Shown: positions 37,804 to 50,146 of the stretch, piece by piece
How positions within the stretch are numbered: the stretch's first letter is position 1
How the letters are laid out: each line of letters starts with the position of its first letter
Assembly (NCBI GenBank): GCA_037783545.1
Contig: JBBELK010001653.1
Location: 62,001 to 126,000 of the forward strand
Source of the DNA: Henricia sp. BOLD:AAB3569
Taxonomy: Eukaryota; Echinodermata; Asteroidea; Spinulosida; Echinasteridae
Length of the DNA stretch: 64,000 bases
Direction: 5' to 3'
The notes under the pieces: generated by a model
The model's database searches: none
What the model was told of the DNA's origin: nothing
The model's input: only the letters and a program-made list of their open reading frames with translations
Position numbers and translations under genes: made by a program

Positions 37804-39884
37804 GAGGCTTCCTGACTGCTCTCACGCAAACCGTGGCTGTCTGTACACACCTCTTTGGGGTACTCCTGAGTTGTGCGCATGCTCAGTCATTCGGACTGTC
37901 GTTAACGCACCGCAGTTTGGCTCGGCAATTTGGTCAAAGTGTGGTCCAAACGTCGGCAAATTTGGAGGTCGAAAAATGTTCCGACGAACTTCAAATTTTG
38001 CATGCCCTAAACTCTCTATATTGCGCACTTGTCATAAAAAATTGACAGACTTTCGCCGGGAAATGGCAGATAAATTTCAAAGTTTAGAAAAAACTGGGTT
38101 GAGGCTTCCTGACTGCTCTCACGCAAACCGTGGCTGTCTGTACACACCTCTTTGGGGTACTCCTGAGTTGTGCGCATGCTCAGTCATTCGGACTGTCGTT
38201 AACGCACCGCAGTTTGGCTCGGCAATTTAGTCAAAGTGTGGTCCAAACGTCGGCAAATTTGGAGGTCGAAAAATGTTCCGACGAACTTCAAATTTTGCAT
38301 GCCCTAAACTCTCTATATTGCGCACTTGTCATAAAAAAATTGACAGACTTTCGCAGGGAAATGGCAGAGAAATTTCAAAGTTTAGAAAAAACTGGGTTGA
38401 GGCTTCCTGACTGCTCTCACGCAAACCGTGGCTGTCTGTACACACCTCTTTGGGGTACTCCTGAGTTGTGCGCATGCTCAGTCATTCGGACTGTCGTTAA
38501 CGCACCGCAGTTTGGCTCGGCAATTTGGTCAAAGTGTGGTCCAAACGTCGGCAAATTTGGAGGTCGAAAAATGTTCCGACGAACTTCAAATTTTGCATGC
38601 CCTAAACTCTCTATATTGCGCACTTGTCATAAAAAATTGACAGACTTTCGCTGGGAAATGGCAGAGAAATTTCAAAGTTTAGAAAAAACTGGGTTGAGGC
38701 TTCCTGACTGCTCTCACGCAAACCGTGGCTGTCTGTACACACCTCTTTGGGGTACTCCTGAGTTGTGCGCATGCTCAGTCATTCGGACTGTCGTTAACGC
38801 ACCGCAGTTTGGCTCGGCAATTTGGTCAAAGTGTGGTCCAAACGTCGGCAAATTTGGAGGTCGAAAAATGTTCCGACGAACTTCAAATTTTGCATGCCCT
38901 AAACTCTCTATATTGCGCACTTGTCATAAAAAATTGACAGACTTTCGCCGGGAAATGGCAGAGAAATTTCAAAGTTTAGAAAAAACTGGGTTGAGGCTTC
39001 CTGACTGCTCTCACGCAAACCGTGGCTGTCTGTACACACCTCTTTGGGGTACTCCTGAGTTGTGCGCATGCTCAGTCATTCGGACTGTCGTTAACGCACC
39101 GCAGTTTGGCTCGGCAATTTGGTCAAAGTGTGGTCCAAACGTCGGCAAATTTGGAGGTCGAAAAATGTTCCGACGAACTTCAAATTTTGCATGCCCTAAA
39201 CTCTCTATATTGCGCACTTGTCATAAAAAATTGACAGACTTTCGCCGGGAAATGGCAGAGAAATTTCAAAGTTTAGAAAAAACTGGGTTGAGGCTTCCTG
39301 ACTGCTCTCACGCAAACCGTGGCTGTCTGTACACACCTCTTTGGGGTACTCCTGAGTTGTGCGCATGCTCAGTCATTCGGACTGTCGTTAACGCACCGCA
39401 GTTTGGCTCGGCAATTTGGTCAAAGTGTGGTCCAAACGTCGGCAAATTTGGAGGTCGAAAAATGTTCCGACGAACTTCAAATTTTGCATGCCCTAAACTC
39501 TCTATATTGCGCACTTGTCATAAAAATTTGACAGACTTTCGCCGGGAAATGGCAGAGAAATTTCAAAGTTTAGAAAAAAACTGGGTTAAGGCTTCCTGAC
39601 TGCTCTCACGCAAACCGTGGCTGTCTGTACACACCTCTTTGGGGTACTCCTGAGTTGTGCGCATGCTCAGTCATTCGGACTGTCGTTAACGCACCGCAGT
39701 TTGGCTCGGCAATTTGGTCAAAGTGTGGTCCAAACGTCGGCAAATTTGGAGGTCGAAAAATGTTCCGACGAACTTCAAATTTTGCATGCCCTAAACTCTC
39801 TATATTGCGCACTTGTCATAAAAAATTGACAGACTTTCGCCGGGAAATGGCAGAGAAATTTCAAAGTTTAGAAAAAACTGGGTT
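37804..39884 (+). repeat. Higher-order repeat E, copy 2 (7 monomers, 2081 bp)
   Basis: Repeats the previous unit in the same order, with the same tttagtc, tcgcaggg, tcgctggg and ataaaaatttgac markers. It lacks one extra A in its fifth monomer, and its seventh monomer has the consensus gcagagaaatt. The two are adjacent, so this is a direct tandem HOR. Confidence 0.85.
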
Positions 39885-40181
39885 GAGGCTTCCTGACTGC
39901 TCTCACGCAAACCGTGGCTGTCTGTACACACCTCTTTGGGGTACTCCTGAGTTGTGCGCATGCTCAGTCATTCGGACTGTCGTTAACGCACCGCAGTTTG
40001 GCTCGGCAATTTGGTCAAAGTGTGGTCCAAACGTCGGCAAATTTGGAGGTCGAAAAATGTTCCGACGAACTTTAAATTTTGCATGCCCTAAACTCTCTAT
40101 ATTGCGCACTTGTCATAAAAAATTGACAGACTTTCGCCGGGAAATGGCAGAGAAATTTCAAAGTTTAGAAAAAACTGGGTT

Positions 40182-40477
40182 GAGGCTTCCTGACTGCTCT
40201 CACGCAAACCGTGGCTGTCTGTACACACCTCTTTGGGGTACTCCTGAGTTGTGCGCATGCTCAGTCATTCGGACTGTCGTTAACGCACCGCAGTTTGGCT
40301 CGGCAATTTGGTCAAAGTGTGGTCCAAACGTCGGCAAATTTGGAGGTCGAAAAATGTTCCGACGAACTTTAAATTTTGCATGCCCTAAACTCTCTATATT
40401 GCGCACTTGTCATACAAAATTGACAGACTTTCGCCGGGAAATGGCAGATAAATTTCAAAGTTTAGAAAAACTGGGTT
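40182..40477 (+). repeat. Empty paralogous site for the SINE insertion
   Basis: An uninterrupted 296-bp monomer with the same unusual marker combination as the SINE-split monomers (aactttaaat, catacaaaattg, gcagataaatt). The same aaaaaaattacag, ttaagg monomer follows it. At the insertion point it reads straight through ctcagtcattcggactg, once. It has one A fewer in the run before ctggg. Confidence 0.88.
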
Positions 40478-41371
40478 GAGGCTTCCTGACTGCTCTCACG
40501 CAAACCGTGGCTGTCTGTACACACCTCTTTGGGGTACTCCTGAGTTGTGCGCATGCTCAGTCATTCGGACTGTCGTTAACGCACCGCAGTTTGGCTCGGC
40601 AATTTGGTCAAAGTGTGGTCCAAACGTCGGCAAATTTGGAGGTCGAAAAATGTTCCGACGAACTTCAAATTTTGCATGCCCTAAACTCTCTATATTGCGC
40701 ACTTGTCATAAAAAAATTACAGACTTTCGCCGGGAAATGGCAGAGAAATTTCAAAGTTTAGAAAAAAACTGGGTTAAGGCTTCCTGACTGCTCTCACGCA
40801 AACCGTGGCTGTCTGTACACACCTCTTTGGGGTACTCCTGAGTTGTGCGCATGCTCAGTCATTCGGACTGTCGTTAACGCACCGCAGTTTGGCTCGGCAA
40901 TTTAGTCAAAGTGTGGTCCAAACGTCGGCAAATTTGGAGGTCGAAAAATGTTCCGACGAACTTCAAATTTTGCATGCCCTAAACTCTCTATATTGCGCAC
41001 TTGTCATAAAAAAATTGACAGACTTTCGCAGGGAAATGGCAGAGAAATTTCAAAGTTTAGAAAAAACTGGGTTGAGGCTTCCTGACTGCTCTCACGCAAA
41101 CCGTGGCTGTCTGTACACACCTCTTTGGGGTACTCCTGAGTTGTGCGCATGCTCAGTCATTCGGACTGTCGTTAACGCACCGCAGTTTGGCTCGGCAATT
41201 TGGTCAAAGTGTGGTCCAAACGTCGGCAAATTTGGAGGTCGAAAAATGTTCCGACGAACTTCAAATTTTGCATGCCCTAAACTCTCTATATTGCGCACTT
41301 GTCATAAAAAATTTACAGACTTTCGCCGGGAAATGGCAGAGAAATTTCAAAGTTTAGAAAAAAACTGGGTT

Positions 41372-41668
41372 AAGGCTTCCTGACTGCTCTCACGCAAACC
41401 GTGGCTGTCTGTACACACCTCTTTGGGGTACTCCTGAGTTGTGCGCATGCTCAGTCATTCGACTGTCGTTAACGCACCGCAGTTTGGCTCGGCAATTTAG
41501 TCAAAGTGTGGTCCAAACGTCGGCAAATTTGGAGGTCGAAAAATGTTCCGACGAACTTCAAATTTTGCATGCCCTAAACTCTCTATATTGCGCACTTGTC
41601 ATAACAAAATTGACAGACTTTCGCAGGGAAATGGCAGAGAAATTTAAAAGTTTAGAAAAAACTGGGTT
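41372..41668 (+). repeat. Fusion monomer in the third block
   Basis: It carries cataacaaaattg and tcgcaggg, which in the 4469-bp units mark one monomer, followed by aaatttaaaag, which there marks the next. The intervening tcccacg is absent. The exchange point lies between about 41629 and 41645, in sequence common to all monomers. One whole monomer was lost relative to 29169-29763. It also lacks one G near 41461. The exact monomer ends are approximate. Confidence 0.75.
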
Positions 41669-44642
41669 GAGGCTTCCTGACTGCTCTCACGCAAACCGTG
41701 GCTGTCTGTACACACCTCTTTGGGGTACTCCTGAGTTGTGCGCATGCTCAGTCATTCGGACTGTCGTTAACGCACCGCAGTTTGGCTCGGCAATTTGGTC
41801 AAAGTGTGGTCCAAACGTCGGCAAATTTGGAGGTCGAAAAATGTTCCGACGAACTTCAAATTTTGCATGCCCTAAACTCTCTATATTGCGCACTTGTCAT
41901 AAAAATTTGACAGACTTTCGCCGGGAAATGGCAGAGAAATTTCAAAGTTTAGAACAAAACTGGGTTAAGGCTTCCTGACTGCTCTCACGCAAACCGTGGC
42001 TGTCTGTACACACCTCTTTGGGGGTACTCCTGAGTTGTGCGCATGCTCAGTCATTCGGACTGTCGTTAACGCACCGCAGTTTGGCTCGGCAATTTGGTCA
42101 AAGTGTGGTCCAAACGTCGGCAAATTTGGAGGTCGAAAAATGTTCCGACGAACTTCAAATTTTGCATGCCCTAAACTCTCTATATTGCGCACTTGTCATA
42201 AAAAATTGACAGACTTTCGCCGGGAAATGGCAGAGAAATTACAAAGTTTAGAAAAAACTGGGTTGAGGCTTCCTGACTGCTCTCACGCAAACCGTGGCTG
42301 TCTGTACACACCTCTTTGGGGTACTCCTGAGTTGTGCGCATGCTCAGTCATTCGGACTGTCGTTAACGCACCGCAGTTTGGCTCGGCAATTTGGTCAAAG
42401 TGTGGTCCAAACGTCGGCAAATTTGGAGGTCGAAAAATGTTCCGACGAACTTCAAATTTTGCATGCCCTAAACTCTCTATATTGCGCACTTGTCATAAAA
42501 CATTTACAGACTTTCGCCGGAAATGGCAGAGAAATTTCAAAGTTTAGAAAAAAACTGGGTTAAGGCTTCCTGACTGCTCTCACGCAAACCGTGGCTGTCT
42601 GTACACACCTCTTTGGGGTACTCCTGAGTTGTGCGCATGCTCAGTCATTCGGACTGTCGTTAACGCACCGCAGTTTGGCTAGGCAATTTGGTCAAAGTGT
42701 GGTCCAAACGTCGGCAAATTTGGAGGTCGAAAAATGTTCCGACGAACTTCAAATTTTGCATGCCCTAAACTCTCTATATTGGCACTTGTCATAAAAAAAT
42801 TGACAGACTTTCGCCAAGAAATGGCAGAGAAATTTCAAAGTTTAGAAAAAACTGGGTTGAGGCTTCCTGACTGCTCTCACGCAAACCGTGGCTGTCTGTA
42901 CACACCTCTTTGGGGTACTCCTGAGTTGTGCGCATGCTCAGTCATTCGGACTGTCGTTAACGCACCGCAGTTTGGCTCGGCAATTTGGTCAAAGTGTGGT
43001 CCAAACGTCGGCAAATTTGGAGGTCGAAAAATGTTCCGACGAACTTCAAATTTTGCATGCCCTAAACTCTCTATATTGCGCACTTGTCATAAAAAATTGA
43101 CAGACTTTCGCCGGGAAATGGCAGAGAAATTTCAAAGTTTAGAAAAAAACTGGGTTGAGGCTTCCTGACTGCTCTCACGCAAACCGTGGCTGTCTGTACA
43201 CACCTCTTTGGGGTACTCCTGAGTTGTGCGCATGCTCAGTCATTCGGACTGTCGTTAACGCACCGCAGTTTGGCTCGGCAATTTGGTCAAAGTGTGGTCC
43301 AAACGTCGGCAAATTTGGAGGTCGAAAAATGTTCCGACGAACTTCAAATTTTGCATGCCCTAAACTTTCTATATTGCGCACTTGTCATAAAAAATTGACA
43401 GACTTTCGCCGGGAAATGGCAGATAAATTTCAAAGTTTAGAAAAAACTGGGTTGAGGCTTCCTGACTGCTCTCACGCAAACCGTGGCTGTATGTACACAC
43501 CTCTTTGGGGTACTCCTGAGTTGTGCGCATGCTCAGTCATTCGGACTGTCGTTAACGCACCGCAGTTTGGCTCGGCAATTTAGTCAAAGTGTGGTCCAAA
43601 CGTCGGCAAATTTGGAGGTCGAAAAATGTTCCGACGAACTTCAAATTTTGCATGCCCTAAACTCTCTATATTGCGCACTTGTCATAAAAAAATTGACAGA
43701 CTTTCGCAGGGAAATGGCAGAGAAATTTCAAAGTTTAGAAAAAACTGGGTTGAGGCTTCCTGACTGCTCTCACGCAAACCGTGGCTGTCTGTACACACCT
43801 CTTTGGGGTACTCCTGAGTTGTGCGCATGCTCAGTCATTCGGACTGTCGTTAACGCACCGCAGTTTGGCTCGGCAATTTGGTCAAAGTGTGGTCCAAACG
43901 TCGGCAAATTTGGAGGTCGAAAAATGTTCCCACGAACTTCAAATTTTGCATGCCCTAAACTCTCTATATTGCGCACTTGTCATAAAAAATTGACAGACTT
44001 TCGCCGGGAAATGGCAGAGAAATTTCAAAGTTTAGAAAAAACTGGGTTGAGGCTTCCTGACTGCTCTCACGCAAACCGTGGCTGTCTGTACACACCTCTT
44101 TGGGGTACTCCTGAGTTGTGCGCATGCTCAGTCATTCGGACTGTCGTTAACGCACCGCAGTTTCGCTCGGCAATTTGGTCAAAGTGTGGTCCAAACGTCG
44201 GCAAATTTGGAGGTCGAAAAATGTTCCGACGAACTTCAAATTTTGCATGCCCTAAACTCTCTATATTGCGCACTTGTCATAAAAAATTGACAGACTTTCG
44301 CCGGGAAATGGCAGAGAAATTTCAAAGTTTAGAAAAAACTGGGTTGAGGCTTCCTGACTGCTCTCACGCAAACCGTGGCTGTCTGTACACACCTCTTTGG
44401 GGTACTCCTGAGTTGTGCGCATGCTCAGTCATTCGGACTGTCGTTAACGCACCGCAGTTTGGCTCGGCAATTTGGTCAAAGTGTGGTCCAAACGTCGGCA
44501 AATTTGGAGGTCGAAAAATGTTCCGACGAACTTCAAATTTTGCATGCCCTAAACTCTCTATATTGCGCACTTGTCATAAAAAATTGACAGACTTTCGCCG
44601 GGAAATGGCAGAGAAATTTCAAAGTTTAGAAAAAACTGGGTT

Positions 44643-46378
44643 GAGGCTTCCTGACTGCTCTCACGCAAACCGTGGCTGTCTGTACACACCTCTTTGGGGT
44701 ACTCCTGAGTTGTGCGCATGCTCAGTCATTCGGACTGTCGTTAACGCACCGCAGTTTGGCTCGGCAATTTAGTCAAAGTGTGGTCCAAACGTCGGCAAAT
44801 TTGGAGGTCGAAAAATGTTCCGACGAACTTCAAATTTTGCATGCCCTAAACTCTCTATATTGCGCACTTGTCATAAAAAAATTGACAGACTTTCGCAGGG
44901 AAATGGCAGAGAAATTTCAAAGTTTAGAAAAAACTGGGTTGAGGCTTCCTGACTGCTCTCACGCAAACCGTGGCTGTCTGTACACACCTCTTTGGGGTAC
45001 TCCTGAGTTGTGCGCATGCTCAGTCATTCGGACTGTCGTTAACGCACCGCAGTTTGGCTCGGCAATTTCGTCAAAGTGTGGTCCAAACGTCGGCAAATTT
45101 GGAGGTCGAAAAATGTTCCCACGAACTTCAAATTTTGCATGCCCTAAACTCTCTATATTGCGCACTTGTCATAAAAAATTGACAGACTTTCGCCGGGAAA
45201 TGGCAGAGAAATTTCAAAGTTTAGAAAAAACTGGGTTGAGGCTTCCTGACTGCTCTCACGCAAACCGTGGCTGTCTGTACACACCTCTTTGGGGTACTCC
45301 TGAGTTGTGCGCATGCTCAGTCATTCGGACTGTCGTTAACGCACCGCAGTTTGGCTCGGCAATTTGGTCAAAGTGTGGTCCAAACGTCGGCAAATTTGGA
45401 GGTCGAAAAATGTTCCGACGAACTTCAAATTTTGCATGCCCTAAACTCTCTATATTGCGCACTTGTCATAAAAAATTGACAGACTTTCGCCGGGAAATGG
45501 CAGAGAAATTTCAAAGTTTAGAAAAAACTGGGTTGAGGCTTCCTGACTGCTCTCACGCAAACCGTGGCTGTCTGTACACACCTCTTTGGGGTACTCCTGA
45601 GTTGTGCGCATGCTCAGTCATTCGGACTGTCGTTAACGCACCGCAGTTTGGCTCGGTAATTTGGTCAAAGTGTGGTCCAAACGTCGGCAAATTTGGAGGT
45701 CGAAAAATGTTCCCACGAACTTCAAATTTTGCATGCCCTAAACTCTCTATATTGCGCACTTGTCATAAAAAATTGACAGACTTTCGCCGGGAAATGGCAG
45801 AGAAATTTCAAAGTTTAGAAAAAACTGGGTTGAGGCTTCCTGACTGCTCTCACGCAAACCGTGGCTGTCTGTACACACCTCTTTGGGGTACTCCTGAGTT
45901 GTGCGCATGCTCAGTCATTCGGACTGTCGTTAACGCACCGCAGTTTGGCTCGGCAATTTGGTCAAAGTGTGGTCCAAACGTCGGCAAATTTGGAGGTCGA
46001 AAAATGTTCCGACGAACTTCAAATTTTGCATGCCCTAAACTCTCTATATTGCGCACTTGTCATAAAAAATTGACAGACTTTCGCCGGGAAATGGCAGAGA
46101 AATTTCAAAGTTTAGAAAAAACTGGGTTGAGGCTTCCTGACTGCTCTCACGCAAACCGTGGCTGTCTGTACACACCTCTTTGGGGTACTCCTGAGTTGTG
46201 CGCAATTTGGTCAAAGTGTGGTCCAAACGTCGGCAAATTTGGAGGTCGAAAAATGTTCCGACGAACTTCAAATTTTGCATGCCCTAAACTCTCTATATTG
46301 CGCACTTGTCATAAAAAAATTGACAGACTTTCGCCGGGAAATGGCAGAGAAATTTCAAAGTTTAGAAAAAACTGGGTT
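44643..46378 (+). repeat. Higher-order repeat F, copy 1 (6 monomers, 1736 bp)
   Basis: Order: tttagtc with gcaggg; tcccacg; consensus; cggtaattt with tcccacg; consensus; 48-bp-deleted monomer. The next unit starts at 46379. The three monomers just upstream (43752-44642) are a tcccacg copy, one with tttcgctcgg, and a consensus copy, apparently a relic of the same series. Confidence 0.85.
46129..46378 (+). repeat. Monomer with 48-bp internal deletion, copy 1
   Basis: The sequence passes from gtgcgca directly to atttggtc. The missing 48 bases correspond to monomer positions 77-124. The trinucleotide gca is present at both ends of the lost segment and once at the junction (46202-46204). The deletion removes the site used by the SINE elsewhere and one arm of the GCATGC pair. 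One extra A in the run after cat makes the monomer 250 bp. Confidence 0.93.
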
Positions 46379-48113
46379 GAGGCTTCCTGACTGCTCTCAC
46401 GCAAACCGTGGCTGTCTGTACACACCTCTTTGGGGTACTCCTGAGTTGTGCGCATGCTCAGTCATTCGGACTGTCGTTAACGCACCGCAGTTTGGCTCGG
46501 CAATTTGGTCAAAGTGTGGTCCAAACGTCGGCAAATTTGGAGGTCGAAAAATGTTCCGACGAACTTCAAATTTTGCATGCCCTAAACTCTCTATATTGCG
46601 CACTTGTCATAAAAAATTGACAGACTTTCGCAGGGAAATGGCAGAGAAATTTCAAAGTTTAGAAAAAACTGGGTTGAGGCTTCCTGACTGCTCTCACGCA
46701 AACCGTGGCTGTCTGTACACACCTCTTTGGGGTACTCCTGAGTTGTGCGCATGCTCAGTCATTCGGACTGTCGTTAACGCACCGCAGTTTGGCTCGGCAA
46801 TTTGGTCAAAGTGTGGTCCAAACGTCGGCAAATTTGGAGGTCGAAAAATGTTCCCACGAACTTCAAATTTTGCATGCCCTAAACTCTCTATATTGCGCAC
46901 TTGTCATAAAAAATTGACAGACTTTCGCCGGGAAATGGCAGAGAAATTTCAAAGTTTAGAAAAAACTGGGTTGAGGCTTCCTGACTGCTCTCACGCAAAC
47001 CGTGGCTGTCTGTACACACCTCTTTGGGGTACTCCTGAGTTGTGCGCATGCTCAGTCATTCGGACTGTCGTTAACGCACCGCAGTTTGGCTCGGCAATTT
47101 GGTCAAAGTGTGGTCCAAACGTCGGCAAATTTGGAGGTCGAAAAATGTTCCGACGAACTTCAAATTTTGCATGCCCTAAACTCTCTATATTGCGCACTTG
47201 TCATAAAAAATTGACAGACTTTCGCCGGGAAATGGCAGAGAAATTTCAAAGTTTAGAAAAAACTGGGTTGAGGCTTCCTGACTGCTCTCACGCAAACCGT
47301 GGCTGTCTGTACACACCTCTTTGGGGTACTCCTGAGTTGTGCGCATGCTCAGTCATTCGGACTGTCGTTAACGCACCGCAGTTTGGCTCGGTAATTTGGT
47401 CAAAGTGTGGTCCAAACGTCGGCAAATTTGGAGGTCGAAAAATGTTCCCACGAACTTCAAATTTTGCATGCCCTAAACTCTCTATATTGCGCACTTGTCA
47501 TAAAAAATTGACAGACTTTCGCCGGGAAATGGCAGAGAAATTTCAAAGTTTAGAAAAAACTGGGTTGAGGCTTCCTGACTGCTCTCACGCAAACCGTGGC
47601 TGTCTGTACACACCTCTTTGGGGTACTCCTGAGTTGTGCGCATGCTCAGTCATTCGGACTGTCGTTAACGCACCGCAGTTTGGCTCGGCAATTTGGTCAA
47701 AGTGTGGTCCAAACGTCGGCAAATTTGGAGGTCGAAAAATGTTCCGACGAACTTCAAATTTTGCATGCCCTAAACTCTCTATATTGCGCACTTGTCATAA
47801 AAAATTGACAGACTTTCGCCGGGAAATGGCAGAGAAATTTCAAAGTTTAGAAAAAACTGGGTTGAGGCTTCCTGACTGCTCTCACGCAAACCGTGGCTGT
47901 CTGTACACACCTCTTTGGGGTACTCCTGAGTTGTGCGCAATTTGGTCAAAGTGTGGTCCAAACGTCGGCAAATTTGGAGGTCGAAAAATGTTCCGACGAA
48001 CTTCAAATTTTGCATGCCCTAAACTCTCTATATTGCGCACTTGTCATAAAAAAATTGACAGACTTTCGCCGGGAAATGGCAGAGAAATTTCAAAGTTTAG
48101 AAAAAACTGGGTT
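46379..48113 (+). repeat. Higher-order repeat F, copy 2 (6 monomers, 1735 bp)
   Basis: Same order as the preceding unit, ending in the same 48-bp-deleted monomer. Its first monomer has gcaggg but not tttagtc. Private tttcgtc (near 45067) of the first copy is absent here. Confidence 0.85.
47864..48113 (+). repeat. Monomer with 48-bp internal deletion, copy 2
   Basis: Same junction (gca at 47937-47939), same extra A and same 250-bp length as the copy at 46129, with an offset of 1735 bp. It is therefore a duplicate of one deletion event. Confidence 0.93.
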
Positions 48114-50146
48114 GAGGCTTCCTGACTGCTCTCACGCAAACCGTGGCTGTCTGTACACACCTCTTTGGGGTACTCCTGAGTTGTGCGCATGCTCAGTCAT
48201 TCGGACTGTCGTTAACGCACCGCAGTTTGGCTCGGCAATTTGGTCAAAGTGTGGTCCAAACGTCGGCAAATTTGGAGGTCGAAAAATGTTCCGACGAACT
48301 TCAAATTTTGCATGCCCTAAACTCTCTATATTGCGCACTTGTCATAAAAAATTGACAGACATTCGCCGGGAAATGGCAGAGAAATTTCAAAGTTTAGAAA
48401 AAACTGGGTTGAGGCTTCCTGACTGCTCTCACGCAAACCGTGGCTGTCTGTACACACCTCTTTGGGGTACTCCTGAGTTGTGCGCATGCTCAGTCATTCG
48501 GACTGTCGTTAACGCACCGCAGTTTGGCTCGGCAATTTGGTCAAAGTGTGGTCCAAACGTCGGCAAATTTGGAGGTCGAAAAATGTTCCGACGAACTTCA
48601 AATTTTGCATGCCCTAAACTCTCTATATTGCGCACTTGTCATAAAAAAATTGACAGACTTTCGCCGGGAAATGGCAGAGAAATTTCAAAGTTTAGAAAAA
48701 ACTGGGTTGAGGCTTCCTGACTGCTCTCACGCAAACCGTGGCTGTCTGTACACACCTCTTTGGGGTACTCCTGAGTTGTGCGCATGCTCAGTCATTCGGA
48801 CTGTCGTTAACGCACCGCAGTTTGGCTCGGCAATTTGGTCAAAGTGTGGTCCAAACGTCGGCAAATTTGGAGGTCGAAAAATGTTCCGACGAACTTCAAA
48901 TTTTGCATGCCCTAAACTCTCTATATTGCGCACTTGTCATAAAAAATTTACAGACTTTCGCCGGGAAATGGCAGAGAAATTTCAAAGTTTAGAAAAAACT
49001 GGGTTGAGGCTTCCTGACTGCTCTCACGCAAACCGTGGCTGTCTGTACACACCTCTTTGGGGTACTCATGAGTTGTGCGCATGCTCAGTCATTCGGACTG
49101 TCGTTAACGCACCGCAGTTTGGCTCGGCAATTTGGTCAAAGTGTGGTCCAAACGTCGGCAAATTTGGAGGTCGAAAAATGTTCCGACGAACTTCAAATTT
49201 TGCATGCCCTAAACTCTCTATATTGCGCACTTGTCATAAAAAATTGACAGACTTTCGCCGGGAAATGGCAGAGAAATTTCAAAGTTTAGAAAAAACTGGG
49301 TTGAGGCTTCCTGACTGCTCTCACGCAAACCGTGGCTGTCTGTACACACCTCTTTGGGGTACTCCTGAGTTGTGCGCATGCTCAGTCATTCGGACTGTCG
49401 TTAACGCACCGCAGTTTGGCTCGGCAATTTGGTCAAAGTGTGGTCCAAACGTCGGCAAATTTGGAGGTCGAACAATGTTCCGACGAACTTCAAATTTTGC
49501 ATGCTCTAAACTCTCTATATTGCGCACTTGTCATAAAAAATTGACAGACTTTCGCCGGGAAATGGCAGAGAAATTTCAAAGTTTAGAAAAAACTGGGTTG
49601 AGGCTTCCTGACTGCTCTCACGCAAACCGTGGCTGTCTGTACACACCTCTTTGGGGTACTCCTGAGTTGTGCGCATGCTCAGTCATTCGGACTGTCGTTA
49701 ACGCACCGCAGTTTGGCTCGGCAATTTGGTCAAAGTGTGGTCCAAACGTCGGCAAATTTGGAGGTCGAAAAATGTTCCGACGAACTTCAAATTTTGCATG
49801 CCCTAAACTCTCTATATTGCGCACTTGTCATAAAAAATTGACAGACTTTCGCCGGGAAATGGCAGAGAAATTTCAAAGTTTAGAAAAAACTGGGTTGAGG
49901 CTTCCTGACTGCTCTCACGCAAACCGTGGCTGTCTGTACACACCTCTTTGGGGTACTCCTGAGTTGTGCGCAATTTGGTCAAAGTGTGGTCCAAACGTCG
50001 GCAAATTTGGAGGTCGAAAAATGTTCCGACGAACTTCAAATTTTGCATGCCCTAAACTCTCTATATTGCGCACTTGTCATAAAAAAATTGACAGACTTTC
50101 GCCGGGAAATGGCAGAGAAATTTCAAAGTTTAGAAAAAACTGGGTT
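48114..50146 (+). repeat. Higher-order repeat G, copy 1 (7 monomers, 2033 bp)
   Basis: Order: gacattcgcc; an extra-A monomer; aaatttac; actcatgag; gaacaatg with gctctaaac; consensus; 48-bp-deleted monomer. The first five recur at +2033 bp, from 50147. Confidence 0.83.
49897..50146 (+). repeat. Monomer with 48-bp internal deletion, copy 3
   Basis: Same junction (gca at 49970-49972) and length. It lies 2033 bp from the second copy, within a different higher-order unit, so the deleted monomer now takes part in two HOR types. Confidence 0.93.

Larger units (their letters stand above)
40182..43751 (+). repeat. Paralogous third block of the SINE-bearing unit, without the SINE
   Basis: Marker order follows 32147-36316: tttaaat with catacaaaattg and gcagataaatt; aaaaaaattacag; tttagtc with gcaggg; aaatttac; cataacaaaattg with gcaggg; gaacaaaac; GGGGG; aaacattt; ggctagg with ccaagaaatgg; gcagataaatt; tttagtc with gcaggg. 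It differs by having no SINE, by lacking one monomer (the tcccacg copy), and by several private single-base deletions near 41461, 42520 and 42781. It is clearly more diverged than the two 4469-bp copies are from each other. Confidence 0.85.
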
